This document shows positions 48,464 to 58,105 of a stretch of 64,000 nucleotides of DNA, piece after piece. Made by a program: the position numbers and the translations under genes. Numbering within the stretch: the stretch's first letter is position 1; every line of letters begins with the position of its first letter. Source of the stretch: Melioribacter sp. (GTDB lineage: Bacteria > Bacteroidota > Ignavibacteria > Ignavibacteriales > Melioribacteraceae); contig JAHEZQ010000011.1 in the NCBI GenBank assembly GCA_023250955.1, positions 1 through 64,000 of the forward strand. Direction: 5' to 3'. The notes below the pieces were generated by a model that saw only the letters and a program-made list of their open reading frames with translations, ran no database searches and was not told the DNA's origin.

Positions 48464-49732
48464 ATGCCCTTTCAAAAAAGAACTTCTAGAAATCCTTGGG
48501 TGTGGATCCCAACTCTTTATTTTGCCGAAGGTATTCCATATATATTGATAAATACCGTATCAGTAATTTGTTATAAAAAAATGGGTATAGATAATGCTCA
48601 AATTGCATTTTGGACAAGTTGGCTTTATCTGCCCTGGGTTATTAAAATGTTTTGGGGTCCGCTAGTTGATAATATTTCTACAAAAAGAAATTGGATTCTC
48701 TATACGCAGCTATTCATGGCGGGATGTTTGAGTTTTATTGCATTTACATTACATCTTCCTGTTTATTTTACGGTTTCATTGTTTGCATTTACAATTGGTG
48801 CGTTTGTTTCTGCCACTCATGATATTGCAGCGGATGGACTTTATCTACTTGCGTTAAACAAAGAAGATCAAGCTTTCTTTGTAGGAATACGATCAGTCTT
48901 TTATAGAATTGCGATGATATTTGGTTCCGGATTATTAGTTTATATAGCAGGACAATTTGAAGTATCACTAAAAAATATTCCTCTTAGCTGGACGATAGTC
49001 TTTGGTATATCGGCATGCATTTTTCTTTTAATTTTTATTTATCATCGTTTCATTCTACCATACCCCGAAAGTGATAAACCTAGAATTTCAAGAGATCGAA
49101 CTCCCTACGTAAAAATATTTGCTCAATACTTTTCTCAAAAAAGAATTTGGGCAATACTTCTATTTATACTCTTTTACCGATTCGGAGAAGCAATGCTTGT
49201 TAAACTAGCTTCACCTTTTCTTCTTGATAAACATGAAGTCGGGGGACTTGGTCTATCTACTTCGGAAGTAGGGATTGTATATGGAACAGTGGGAGTAATT
49301 TGTTTAATTCTTGGAGGAATTGTCGGCGGTTGGGTAATTTCTAAATATGGTTTAAAAAAATGTATTTGGTTTTTTGCAATCACCTTGAATGTCCCACATC
49401 TTGCATATTTATATATGGCTTACGTACAACCTCCAATACAACTAGCTTTTCCTTTAGTTGCAATTGAACAATTTGGTTATGGTTTTGGTTTTACTGCATT
49501 CATGGTTTACTTGATGTATATTTCAAAAGGTGAATACAAAACATCCTTCTTTGCTATATCAACCGGTATTATGGCTTTGGGAATGATGTTGCCAGGTCTA
49601 ATAAGCGGCTATATCCAGCAAGCGGTAGGATATAAATTATTTTTTATTATAGTATTATTAATGGCAATACCCGGTCTTGCTACTTTATTTTTTATTCCAT
49701 TTGAAGAAGATGAAAATAAAGAGACTACTTAA
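48464..49732 (+). CDS. AmpG-like MFS permease (muropeptide import)
   Basis: 422 residues with about 12 hydrophobic segments. The N-terminal region (PTLYFAEGIPY, YLPWVIKMFWGPLVD) and the following ATHDIAADG motif (about residues 125-133) are characteristic of the AmpG/major-facilitator group that imports GlcNAc-anhydro-muropeptides. The second half is less conserved (GGIVGGWVISKYGLKK). It sits in the inner membrane. Gene context, kinase before and NlpC/P60 and dipeptide epimerase after, supports wall-fragment uptake. AmpG-like proteins for other substrates exist, so the ligand is inferred. Confidence 0.83.
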   Translation: MPFQKRTSRNPWVWIPTLYFAEGIPYILINTVSVICYKKMGIDNAQIAFWTSWLYLPWVIKMFWGPLVDNISTKRNWILYTQLFMAGCLSFIAFTLHLPVYFTVSLFAFTIGAFVSATHDIAADGLYLLALNKEDQAFFVGIRSVFYRIAMIFGSGLLVYIAGQFEVSLKNIPLSWTIVFGISACIFLLIFIYHRFILPYPESDKPRISRDRTPYVKIFAQYFSQKRIWAILLFILFYRFGEAMLVKLASPFLLDKHEVGGLGLSTSEVGIVYGTVGVICLILGGIVGGWVISKYGLKKCIWFFAITLNVPHLAYLYMAYVQPPIQLAFPLVAIEQFGYGFGFTAFMVYLMYISKGEYKTSFFAISTGIMALGMMLPGLISGYIQQAVGYKLFFIIVLLMAIPGLATLFFIPFEEDENKETT

Positions 49733-49801
49733 TAACTGTCCTTTATATGTGAAATTGGAAATAAGTAAATAAGATTTACAAAATCATTTTTTGAGTGTTA
49801 T

Positions 49802-50998
49802 ATGAAAACAACAAGACTAATTTTTTTATATTTTTTTATATCATGTGTTTATTTAAATGCACAGGAAGTAACTATGAATGCGGCAACAAGAGTTATAGAA
49901 GAAATCAAAAATCAGTACGCACCTGATAATAGGACAGCTATTTTTGAAATAGGAGCAAATAAAAATGCAGAACGATTTACATTATCCGGTGAAACAAATA
50001 TTCCAGAAGCGAAACAAGAGTTATTAAATAAACTAAAAAAACTTAACCTGAGCTTTACTGACGAAATTAATCTATTACCGGGAAAAAGTCTTGGCGACAA
50101 AATATACGGCGTAGTTAATCTATCTGTTGAAAATATCAGATCGAATCCCAATGATCGAGCAGAATTAGCAACACAAGTACTTTTAGGAACACCGATTAAG
50201 ATTTTTAAAAAAGCGCCGGAATATTATTTAGTTCAAACACCTGATAATTACATCGCGTGGATTAGCGAAACCGGTATAGTCCGAATGACAAAATCCCGGT
50301 TTTATGATTGGATGAAATCAGAAAAAATTATCTTCACAAAAGAATTTGGATTTTCATATTCGCAGCCAAACGAATTATCTCAACGTGTTTCGGACTTAGT
50401 TGCCGGGAATTTATTATTGGTCATTGGAGAGGAAAACAATTTTTTTAAAGTAAAATATCCGGATAATAGAATTGCTTACATTGAAAAATCAAACTGTGAA
50501 TTATTTAATTCATGGTTAGAAAAAAGAAACACGACAGGAGAAGATATAGTAGCAACAGCGAAATTATTCATGGGAATTCCATATTTGTGGGGCGGGACTT
50601 CTGTTAAAGGAATGGATTGCAGTGGTTTTACTAAAACGGTTTATTTCTTAAATGGTATAGTTCTTTCACGAGATGCATCCCAACAAGTTAATACCGGTAT
50701 TTTGGTTGATACAAAAAACGGATTTGATAATTTGCGTGCAGGTGATTTGCTTTTTTTTGGTTCCCAGGCAACTGATTCAACGAAGGAAAGAGTTACACAC
50801 GTTGGAATTTATATTGGTGATTTAAGATTTATTCATGATTCCGGCATGGTAAAAATAAATTCCCTTGATAAAAGCGCAGCTGACTTTAGCGAGTTTCGGT
50901 TGACTCATTTTATACGTGCAAAAAGAATTCTAAACTCAATAGATAAAAACGGGATCTCCTCTATAAAGGGAAATAAATTCTACATGGGAGAAATGTAA
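49802..50998 (+). CDS. NlpC/P60 endopeptidase with SH3-like domains (YkfC-like)
   Basis: 398 residues with a cleavable signal peptide ending YLNAQ (21). Two SH3-like modules (about 95-165 and 180-235) precede an NlpC/P60 domain (245-380): catalytic Cys 273 in MDCSGF, His 333 in VTHVGIY, and third residue His 345 in FIHDSG. The layout matches YkfC-type gamma-D-glutamyl-L-diamino acid endopeptidases that split muropeptide stems. It would work in the periplasm or outside, liberating L-Ala-D-Glu. Its stop overlaps the epimerase ATG by one base (50998), so the two enzymes are coupled in the pathway as well as in the operon. Confidence 0.92.
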   Translation: MKTTRLIFLYFFISCVYLNAQEVTMNAATRVIEEIKNQYAPDNRTAIFEIGANKNAERFTLSGETNIPEAKQELLNKLKKLNLSFTDEINLLPGKSLGDKIYGVVNLSVENIRSNPNDRAELATQVLLGTPIKIFKKAPEYYLVQTPDNYIAWISETGIVRMTKSRFYDWMKSEKIIFTKEFGFSYSQPNELSQRVSDLVAGNLLLVIGEENNFFKVKYPDNRIAYIEKSNCELFNSWLEKRNTTGEDIVATAKLFMGIPYLWGGTSVKGMDCSGFTKTVYFLNGIVLSRDASQQVNTGILVDTKNGFDNLRAGDLLFFGSQATDSTKERVTHVGIYIGDLRFIHDSGMVKINSLDKSAADFSEFRLTHFIRAKRILNSIDKNGISSIKGNKFYMGEM

Positions 50999-52143
50999 TG
51001 AAGCAGAGCCGTAGAAAATTTATTATAAGTACAGGGTTACTCGGCGGGACAATATTAACCGGTGGATCAAATACGAATGTTTTTTCTAAAAATATCAGTA
51101 TCATAAAAAAGAATTCGAACATGAAACTAACATTTAAACCTTACACGCTGGAATTAAAACACGTTTTTACATTAGCAACAAGTTCCAGGACAACAACACC
51201 AGTAGTGTTGACGCAAATTGAATATGACGGAATCATTGGTTATGGTGAAGCTTCAATGCCTCCTTACTTAGGTGAGTCTCATGAAACAGCAACAAAATTT
51301 TTATCGAAAGTAGATCTCTCTCAATTCAAAGACCCTTTTGAGATGGAAAGCATTTTAGAATATGTTGATAATGTTGATAAACTTAATCCGGCAGCAAAAG
51401 CTTCTGTTGATATTGCTCTCCACGATCTCGTCGGAAAATTAATTGGAAAACCATGGTTTAAAATATGGGGATTCGACAAAGACAAAACACCTTACACATC
51501 ATTTACAATAGGCATAGATACAAATGAGGTTGTTAAACAAAAAGTAAAAGAAGCGGAAGAATATAAAATTCTAAAAGTTAAACTTGGCCGCGAGACTGAT
51601 AAAGAAATGATAGAAACAATTCGTTCCGTTACAGGCAAACAAATTACTGTTGATGTAAACCAAGGCTGGAAAGATAAATTCTTTGCATTGGATATGATTA
51701 ATTGGTTAAAAGAAAAAAATGTAATCTATGTTGAACAACCGATGCCAAAAGAAATGGTAGATGAAATGGCTTGGCTGACTGAGAGAAGTCCTCTCCCAAT
51801 TTTCGGAGATGAATCAGTTCAAAGGATTCCCGATGTAATTAAAGCTCACGGAGTTTATTCCGGGATTAATATTAAATTAATGAAATGCACCGGTTTAAGA
51901 GAAGCATATAAAATGTTAACCTTAGCAAAGTCACTTGGGATGAAAATTATGTTGGGTTGTATGACGGAAACATCTTGTGCTATTTCCGCAGCATCTCAAT
52001 TAGCACCGGAAGTTCAATGGGCGGATCTTGATGGTAATCTTCTTATAAAGAATGATCCTTTTGTAGGAACGAAAGTTATTGATGGTAAAATAACTTTAAA
52101 TGAAAATCCCGGTATTGGATTATCGGAAGTTTTGCCGCATTAA
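50998..52143 (+). CDS. ykfB: L-Ala-D/L-Glu dipeptide epimerase, exported form
   Basis: 381 residues, enolase superfamily. The start (MKQSRRKFIISTGLLGG) is a Tat-type signal, unusual because YkfB/YcjG are cytoplasmic; an internal ATG at residue 42 (MKLTFKPY) would give the usual cytoplasmic form. Catalytic pattern complete: KVK at 193-195, metal ligands D219, E246, D271, and a second lysine near 293-296 in NIKLMKC. The reaction is epimerisation of L-Ala-D-Glu to L-Ala-L-Glu. It is coupled to the preceding NlpC/P60 gene, which would release its substrate. Downstream is a palindromic element. Confidence 0.9.
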   Translation: MKQSRRKFIISTGLLGGTILTGGSNTNVFSKNISIIKKNSNMKLTFKPYTLELKHVFTLATSSRTTTPVVLTQIEYDGIIGYGEASMPPYLGESHETATKFLSKVDLSQFKDPFEMESILEYVDNVDKLNPAAKASVDIALHDLVGKLIGKPWFKIWGFDKDKTPYTSFTIGIDTNEVVKQKVKEAEEYKILKVKLGRETDKEMIETIRSVTGKQITVDVNQGWKDKFFALDMINWLKEKNVIYVEQPMPKEMVDEMAWLTERSPLPIFGDESVQRIPDVIKAHGVYSGINIKLMKCTGLREAYKMLTLAKSLGMKIMLGCMTETSCAISAASQLAPEVQWADLDGNLLIKNDPFVGTKVIDGKITLNENPGIGLSEVLPH

Positions 52144-52147
52144 AGCA

Positions 52148-52210
52148 GTAGAGCCGCATTCGATGCGGCTCTTAACTTTTACTATTGAGAAGCACTCGGT
52201 GCGTCTCTAC
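52148..52210. repeat. REPIN-like composite palindromic element
   Basis: Two hairpins sit head to tail in the convergent gap. The first is GAGCCGCAT / ATGCGGCTC (52151-52171) with a 3-base TCG loop, perfect over 9 bp. The second is GAGAAGCAC / GTGCGTCTC (52187-52207), 9 bp with one mismatch and also a TCG loop. The outer ends GTAGAG (52148-52153) and CTCTAC (52205-52210) are themselves complementary, so the whole 63 bases forms one larger inverted repeat. Intergenic placement between convergent genes fits REP doublets. The first hairpin followed by TTAACTTTT can also terminate the epimerase operon. Confidence 0.6.
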
Positions 52211-52221
52211 GCAAGATATAA

Positions 52222-54573
52222 TTACTCTGTTACTTTCTTCAACTCTCTTGTATGTTTATAGAACTCCTCAAGACTAAGTTCTCTTAGGAATAAAATTCCT
52301 TTTGCGGCTCTAATTCTTGGATGAGGATGTTTTAAAAAATAATCTTTCCCAAGACAATCTCTTAACACATTATACTGCTCGACCTGAATTCTTTGAACAA
52401 GCCTGTTGAATGGGCCGTCATATTCCCAGCTTGGGAAACTCGCACCTTTTTGAGAACTAAAGCTTTTCATAAATGTATTTTCAAGAATTGCGAATGAGTT
52501 TAAACTTACTGGCACATACAGATTAGCTTCTGCAGGATGGAATCTGTACCAAACATTTCTGTAACCCCAAACTTTAACGTTGGAATTTCCGGAATATTTT
52601 TCATAAAGTTCCAACGCTTCGGCAATCGCTTGCATAACTTTATAATGTGTATCTGGACCGCTTCCTTCCGGATCAAAAGCTACAGTAACAATTGTAGGTT
52701 TTATCTTTTTCATCAATTCAAAAATCGGTAATACATCCCTATCCATTTCAGGTAATTCGGTAAAAATATCTCCTTGATAAAAACCGAGCCGCAAATGCGA
52801 AACATCTTCAACACTGAAACCGTAATACCCCCAAAATATTTCGCTCTCAAATTCTCTTTGCATGCCTTTTAGTTTTTGTACGTAGGCAATATCTTTTTTC
52901 CCCGGGTATTGAGTTCTAAAATAATTTATTAATTCATTTACTCTATCTTTTATATAAACCAAATTTTCCTCTTCATATATATCCATAATATTTCTTAATG
53001 ACCTTCTTGCTAATGCTTCATTATGAAGAGTACGACTGTGCCCTGCTACGCCATCTAGATAAAGCATTACATCTCGATTCTTACCATCTATATTCAGACG
53101 GTTAAAATAGTTTGAACTGAATTTTTTAGTGAAAGCGCCTGAATTCAAAAAGTTTAATAAATTTTCCATCAACTCAAGCATAAAAGAATTAGTGACCGCA
53201 GTAAATCCGCTTGTCATGTAAGAAAAATGATGTTTGTTTAAAGGGGTTCTAACTAAATGTGTTATGTACGGTAAGTATGCTAATTCAATATCATCATGAT
53301 GAGGTGCTGTATGTAATATCACCTCATTCTCAATTAGCTTCATTCCCTTCTCAAGCCGACAAATTAAATTTTCTTCAATACCCTTTGTAATTTTTTCTGC
53401 CGGCTGTTTCAAATTTTTCAGAACTAGATCAGTAATTTTATTTTCTTTGAAGTCATCTTTATTTAATTCGAAAAGTGTTTTAACTTTTTCTACAACAAGA
53501 TTAATAATACTTCTTTCAACGGTATGTTGACTCATTGGCGATTCAAGTGTAGCGTCAACAAATCGTCTTTCACCCAATCTTATAGCAGCACCGTGTGTTA
53601 AATAGAATCTTGCGTTTTTAAGTTTTTGTAAAGCTGTAGCTGGATATTTATTTGAATATGAATTTTGAATTGAATCTCTAACAATATTTGCTTTTGCTTC
53701 ACCTGCTGCAATTATTATTGCAGTAGCATTGTTATTATAAATTATTGTTTCAAGTCCAATTGTTATTACGAGCCGGTTACGCGCAATCTCAATTCCGCCA
53801 AGATCGACCGCCGCTGCTGCTTGTGTTTCATAATTTGTTTGGATTAACCTTGTAGTGGAAAAATGATCACTTCCCTGAACGTTAAAACCGATGTGCCCGT
53901 CAGGTCCGATTCCGCCAAGGAAAAATCCGATTCCACCCAGCTCACGTATTTTTCTTTCGTAGTTTGAACAATACTCATCAACAATTTCGATTGTTTCTTT
54001 TTGCAACCGTTCTAATCTGGAACTTGCCCAGCGTGTTCTTAACGAAAGATCAACTTTCTGCTCGTGGAAGATTTCATTAAGCGATAAATTTTCTGCCGTT
54101 GGAATTTCATTTATATTCATCAATAAAGCGTTTTTCGGGTTTAATCCCCAAAGTCGGAAATAAAAATTTTGTATGTAATAGTAAAAACTGTTATGCTGAT
54201 TAATATCAATCGGATAAAACTCATCTATCTGAACAAATCTAAGATTTTCAAGAGTCGGTTTATTCTTTGCAGTTATTCCAACTTCTTTAATTAGATTTTG
54301 AATTGGTTGAGTGTTCCATTCCTTAATAATTTTTGCGACCCATTTAATAAAATGCTCGGGAGTTTTACCTGTAGGGAGAGAAACTACTCCATCTTGATTT
54401 TCAATCACCCATTCAATAAAACGTAATGCTGTAAGCTTACCAAGTTCGGGAAAACTTTCTACTTGGATAACAGGAATCTTTTCAACCGGTTCATAGATAA
54501 ATTCTTTCCCCGATAAGGCAAGATAAGTTTGCTCAACTTTTGATTGTGGTATTATTTGTTTTGTTTCAGACAT
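52222..54573 (-). CDS. NagB-like glucosamine-6-phosphate deaminase fused to PIG-L-like deacetylase domain
   Basis: 783 residues, cytoplasmic. NagB-like part (about 30-360): LPTGKTP 66-72 binds sugar phosphate, DEFYPID 117-123 supplies the catalytic Asp, GGIGPDGHIGFN 220-231 includes the catalytic His. It is longer and more divergent than E. coli NagB (266). The C-terminal part (about 415-780) begins with APHHDD at 423-428, the variant AHPDD motif of PIG-L/MshB-type zinc deacetylases, and has a later GPDTHYK with the third zinc His. Together these could deacetylate and deaminate amino-sugar phosphates. A similar fused family exists in Bacteroidetes. Convergent with the epimerase; no NagA gene is in view. 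Confidence 0.83.
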   Translation of the reverse strand: MSETKQIIPQSKVEQTYLALSGKEFIYEPVEKIPVIQVESFPELGKLTALRFIEWVIENQDGVVSLPTGKTPEHFIKWVAKIIKEWNTQPIQNLIKEVGITAKNKPTLENLRFVQIDEFYPIDINQHNSFYYYIQNFYFRLWGLNPKNALLMNINEIPTAENLSLNEIFHEQKVDLSLRTRWASSRLERLQKETIEIVDEYCSNYERKIRELGGIGFFLGGIGPDGHIGFNVQGSDHFSTTRLIQTNYETQAAAAVDLGGIEIARNRLVITIGLETIIYNNNATAIIIAAGEAKANIVRDSIQNSYSNKYPATALQKLKNARFYLTHGAAIRLGERRFVDATLESPMSQHTVERSIINLVVEKVKTLFELNKDDFKENKITDLVLKNLKQPAEKITKGIEENLICRLEKGMKLIENEVILHTAPHHDDIELAYLPYITHLVRTPLNKHHFSYMTSGFTAVTNSFMLELMENLLNFLNSGAFTKKFSSNYFNRLNIDGKNRDVMLYLDGVAGHSRTLHNEALARRSLRNIMDIYEEENLVYIKDRVNELINYFRTQYPGKKDIAYVQKLKGMQREFESEIFWGYYGFSVEDVSHLRLGFYQGDIFTELPEMDRDVLPIFELMKKIKPTIVTVAFDPEGSGPDTHYKVMQAIAEALELYEKYSGNSNVKVWGYRNVWYRFHPAEANLYVPVSLNSFAILENTFMKSFSSQKGASFPSWEYDGPFNRLVQRIQVEQYNVLRDCLGKDYFLKHPHPRIRAAKGILFLRELSLEEFYKHTRELKKVTE

Positions 54574-54628
54574 ACATAATTCTCACAAAAATTATTTTCA
54601 TGTTCTTCGAACTTGTTCTTTGTTTGTA

Positions 54629-57025
54629 TTACTTCAGTAATATTAGTTTTTTACTTTCAATAAAATTTCCGGATTGAATTCTATATATATACATTCCACT
54701 TGCTAATCCATCAGCGTTAAAAACTACTTCATACTTCCCTGGTGCTTTATCTTCATTAACTAGAGTTGCAATTTCCCGTCCAAGCATATCATAAACTTTT
54801 AATGTTGTATGTACAACCGTTCGCGTCATATCAAATGGAATGGAAAATTTAATTTTTGTTGAGGGGTTAAAAGGATTTGGATAGTTTTGATCAAGATGGA
54901 ACTCGCTTGGTAAATTCTTCTCACCATGTACATCGGTAATTATATTTGAAATGCATTCGTCAAAAAATATTATGCCGCTGGTATTTCCTGATCCGGTTTG
55001 AACTACATTAATACTTTTAAATTGAATACTGCCTGTACCTGGGATTTCGTTCAACCATATTTTCTTTAATTTCCATCCTGTCCAATTTATAGTGTCAATC
55101 TTTACATTTTCAGAAATGGAGTTATTTCTTGAGAATTTATATTCTAAAATATTTTTACTGTTATCTCCAAACACCCAAATGCCAAAACCTGCAGGTGAGC
55201 TTTCTCCCAGTTCAATTGGATTTAATAAAGCTAGATCAACCAATCCGTTGTTACCTGAAAAACCGTATACAAGTTTTCCCGCATTATTACCGCTCTTCTC
55301 TCTTTCTGTAGTAATTGTAAAATTTGTCTGGTCATTAATTATACCAATAGTATTGGGAGATAATAAAGGTGACTGCCACACATTACCCAATTCAAATCCA
55401 TCTAAAATATTTCCGGTAAATGTGTATTTATTTTCCGTTCTAAATTCTATTATAACATCTTGAGGGAAAGTTACATTTTCAACATCACCTATCCCTGCTT
55501 TCAGTGTTATTCTATAAAGAGTATTATTTTTCAAAGGAACTTGGGGTTCAAATTCTATTATCCCAAAACTGTATTTGCTTGGATTTACCCTAACTAGTAC
55601 CGGATTTCCATTACCATCAGTTAATGTAACTCTGTATGGTAATGTTGAGGCAATTATTCCTTTATCAAATTTTACATTTATTAAAACAGATGTGGAAATA
55701 TCCACTGCACCGGTATCGGGATAAGTATAAATTAAATTTAGTTTTGATCTTGTAGTAAAGTAAAAAGAATTTTGCTGCTGCAAGTTAATACCAAAATAAG
55801 TTTTAGCTGCTGTCGAGATTGAAACTGTATATTTTGTACCGGGTACGTAACTTGTTGTTGGAGTAAAGATTAACCTTTTGTAATCATTTTCCCATTTAAA
55901 ACTTCCTGCAACACTTGGCGAAATTGTAATTGCATTCTGTGTTGCTGTAACATTCATTCGAATATTAAACTCAAAAACAATATCCGAAATATTACTTACT
56001 TCATTAATGTTATCTACTGGAAAATAATTTAAGATCAACGGCGGATCAAGAATAGGATTCAGTACCAACAATTTATCATTAAAAACAGATTCGTTAGCAT
56101 AAACAACAGTTGAAACCGAATCGGTTTTCATTCCATCAGCATCAAAATATAATTTATAATTGCCGGGAGTTACATTATCGAAAAAATAATATCCATTATT
56201 GAATTCGTCACCATTATAAATTCTTCCACCAGGCTCTAGTCTGACTTTTATTTTATTAATAGGTTTATATTTATCAAGTCCATTAGTAGGTGTATATGGA
56301 ACGGTTTCCAATTCATCTCTTAAAATACCAGCTAATATTCCGTTTTGGAAACTCCCTCCCATAAAATATATAAGGAATGCACGCGCAATTGCCCAAGCTT
56401 CATGTTTAAGATAACTATCATTTTTCAGCCTCCAACTTTCTGGAGTGTAATCATGCATTGATCCTTCCGATAATGTTCCAGGCATATTTAACCATTTGAA
56501 TACACCCAGGTAAGCTTGACCGGTACCGTAAAAATCGAAATCACCTGCAATCATCTTTTTCGTTGTTCTATTTACTTTAAAAATTTCATCTGCAAGGTAA
56601 TTTGCCACAGTAAGAGCATCACCATAAGTAGGTTCGTTTGTATGTCCCTGAAAAAGAATTAAAGTATAATTGCTCGCACCACCAGCATTACTGTGGATTG
56701 CATGAAAGTAATCCACGTTATATGAGTTAGCAATTGCAGCCATCTGTGTTACTTGTATATCGTCTGCCGTTGTATTTGTCGTTCTCGACATAATTACAGT
56801 TGCACCCAAGTTTTCAAGTATAGTTTTTAAGTAGAGACCTTTGGTTAAGTTGCCTTCAGATTCCCAAAATGTTACTGTTGAACTTAAAATTATTTCTCGA
56901 TCATTGGCTGGATCATGCCCTCCATGTCCTGGATTAATGAAAATTTTATAACCGGCTAATGATTGGGCTTGTAGGTTTGATAAACCTAGCAATGCTATAA
57001 CGATAAATAATTTTATTTTTTTCAT
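54629..57025 (-). CDS. T9SS-secreted N-acetylmuramoyl-L-alanine amidase
   Basis: 798 residues. Signal peptide ending NLQAQ (21). Amidase_3 domain from about 26 to 225: NPGHGGHDP (H34), a Glu at 55-57 (ESEG), AIHSNAGG (H111), and a late GTLSEGSMHD Glu near 185. A PEGA/CarboxypepD-like module (about 245-320), then Big_5-type beta modules (about 330-520, for example YTYPDTGAVDIST), a carbohydrate-binding-like jellyroll (about 540-690), and a T9SS type A sorting domain (NYPNPFNPSTKI, YDMLGREIATLVNE). A wall hydrolase with a surface anchor would act on peptidoglycan outside the cell. Distinct from the lipoprotein amidase at 44764. Confidence 0.88.
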   Translation of the reverse strand: MKKIKLFIVIALLGLSNLQAQSLAGYKIFINPGHGGHDPANDREIILSSTVTFWESEGNLTKGLYLKTILENLGATVIMSRTTNTTADDIQVTQMAAIANSYNVDYFHAIHSNAGGASNYTLILFQGHTNEPTYGDALTVANYLADEIFKVNRTTKKMIAGDFDFYGTGQAYLGVFKWLNMPGTLSEGSMHDYTPESWRLKNDSYLKHEAWAIARAFLIYFMGGSFQNGILAGILRDELETVPYTPTNGLDKYKPINKIKVRLEPGGRIYNGDEFNNGYYFFDNVTPGNYKLYFDADGMKTDSVSTVVYANESVFNDKLLVLNPILDPPLILNYFPVDNINEVSNISDIVFEFNIRMNVTATQNAITISPSVAGSFKWENDYKRLIFTPTTSYVPGTKYTVSISTAAKTYFGINLQQQNSFYFTTRSKLNLIYTYPDTGAVDISTSVLINVKFDKGIIASTLPYRVTLTDGNGNPVLVRVNPSKYSFGIIEFEPQVPLKNNTLYRITLKAGIGDVENVTFPQDVIIEFRTENKYTFTGNILDGFELGNVWQSPLLSPNTIGIINDQTNFTITTEREKSGNNAGKLVYGFSGNNGLVDLALLNPIELGESSPAGFGIWVFGDNSKNILEYKFSRNNSISENVKIDTINWTGWKLKKIWLNEIPGTGSIQFKSINVVQTGSGNTSGIIFFDECISNIITDVHGEKNLPSEFHLDQNYPNPFNPSTKIKFSIPFDMTRTVVHTTLKVYDMLGREIATLVNEDKAPGKYEVVFNADGLASGMYIYRIQSGNFIESKKLILLK

Positions 57026-57036
57026 GAGTAGTTTGA

Positions 57037-57957
57037 TTATTCGTACTTTAGTTTAATTTTTCTAATTTGTCCGTTATCTGTGTTATAATAAATTTCAGAA
57101 TTAGTAGCTCCCCATTTTGGATAAAGCTCAATATTATCTCTTTGCAATGTCAAATTGAAATATTTTCCGGTATTTATATTAACTATATAAATATCAGACG
57201 CTGTAATTGTCTCACCGTTATCAATATCCTTCATAAACAAAATCCAATTTCCATCAGGCGACCATGACGGATAATTTGCATAGCCAATTTTATTGAGTAT
57301 GGTTCCATCTAAGTTGGAAACGTAAGTCCCATTTCCCGCAAAAGTAAAAAGCAGTTTGGTTTTATCCGGTGATAAAGAAGGCCAAATGTAATTTCCTTCG
57401 CCAAGCGGCAGAATAACTTTCGTAACATTATTTTCAGAAAGCACAATTTTAGAATCTTGAATAAAGATCACACGCTCCTGCGCAGAAGTTTTTTGCAGCA
57501 TTCTTTGTTTCAAAGTTGTTTTGACTTCAGTTCCTCTCACATAATTCTTAAATGCGTTACTGTAATCTCGGCATATTTTTAAATCTCTTATTCCTTCTTC
57601 TATAATTACAGATTTTTTTGATGTGATATCGTAAGAATGCAAGGATGTAAATCTTTTCCCTTTAATAAACTTATCTTCTCTAAAAAGTATTTCTTTGCTT
57701 ATCGTACTAAATCCAGGCTCATAACCGGCGCCGATAGCATCTGTAATCTTTACAATTTTCCCAGTTGATAAATTTTTAGACCACAATCCTTTATAACTTT
57801 CGCCCGAAAACAAAAGGCTTATTCCATCCGGACTAACAGTCGGATAATAAAAAGCTCCTTCTTTCGAAGTTGTTAAAGCAATATCTTCAATAACGGTAAC
57901 ATTTTGCGCAAGCATAGCAGCAACAGTTATGAATAATATCAAAAATATTTTTTTCAT
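57037..57957 (-). CDS. TolB/PD40-type beta-propeller exported protein
   Basis: 306 residues. Signal peptide ending AAMLAQ (17 or so). Repeats of the WD40-like PD40 type: YYPTVSPDGISLLFSG, YIWPSLSPDKTKLLF and NYPSWSPDGNWILFM are the clearest, with two or three weaker copies. GGAG precedes the ATG. This family occurs as TolB-type propellers and in many free-standing periplasmic proteins; no TolB N-terminal domain is present. The stop is 12 bases upstream of the amidase start (57025), so the two are probably one transcript. Role unknown, perhaps substrate or wall binding. Confidence 0.82.
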   Translation of the reverse strand: MKKIFLILFITVAAMLAQNVTVIEDIALTTSKEGAFYYPTVSPDGISLLFSGESYKGLWSKNLSTGKIVKITDAIGAGYEPGFSTISKEILFREDKFIKGKRFTSLHSYDITSKKSVIIEEGIRDLKICRDYSNAFKNYVRGTEVKTTLKQRMLQKTSAQERVIFIQDSKIVLSENNVTKVILPLGEGNYIWPSLSPDKTKLLFTFAGNGTYVSNLDGTILNKIGYANYPSWSPDGNWILFMKDIDNGETITASDIYIVNINTGKYFNLTLQRDNIELYPKWGATNSEIYYNTDNGQIRKIKLKYE

Positions 57958-58105
57958 ACTGACTCCAAATAAAACTTATTTTTTATCATATATAAATTTA
58001 TCATAATTACTTATCGAAGGAAAATTAATGTTAAATTAAAATACATTCGGTAAATTAAATTACCTGAATTAGTTTAATACTAACAATCAATGTTTTTATC
58101 GTTTT

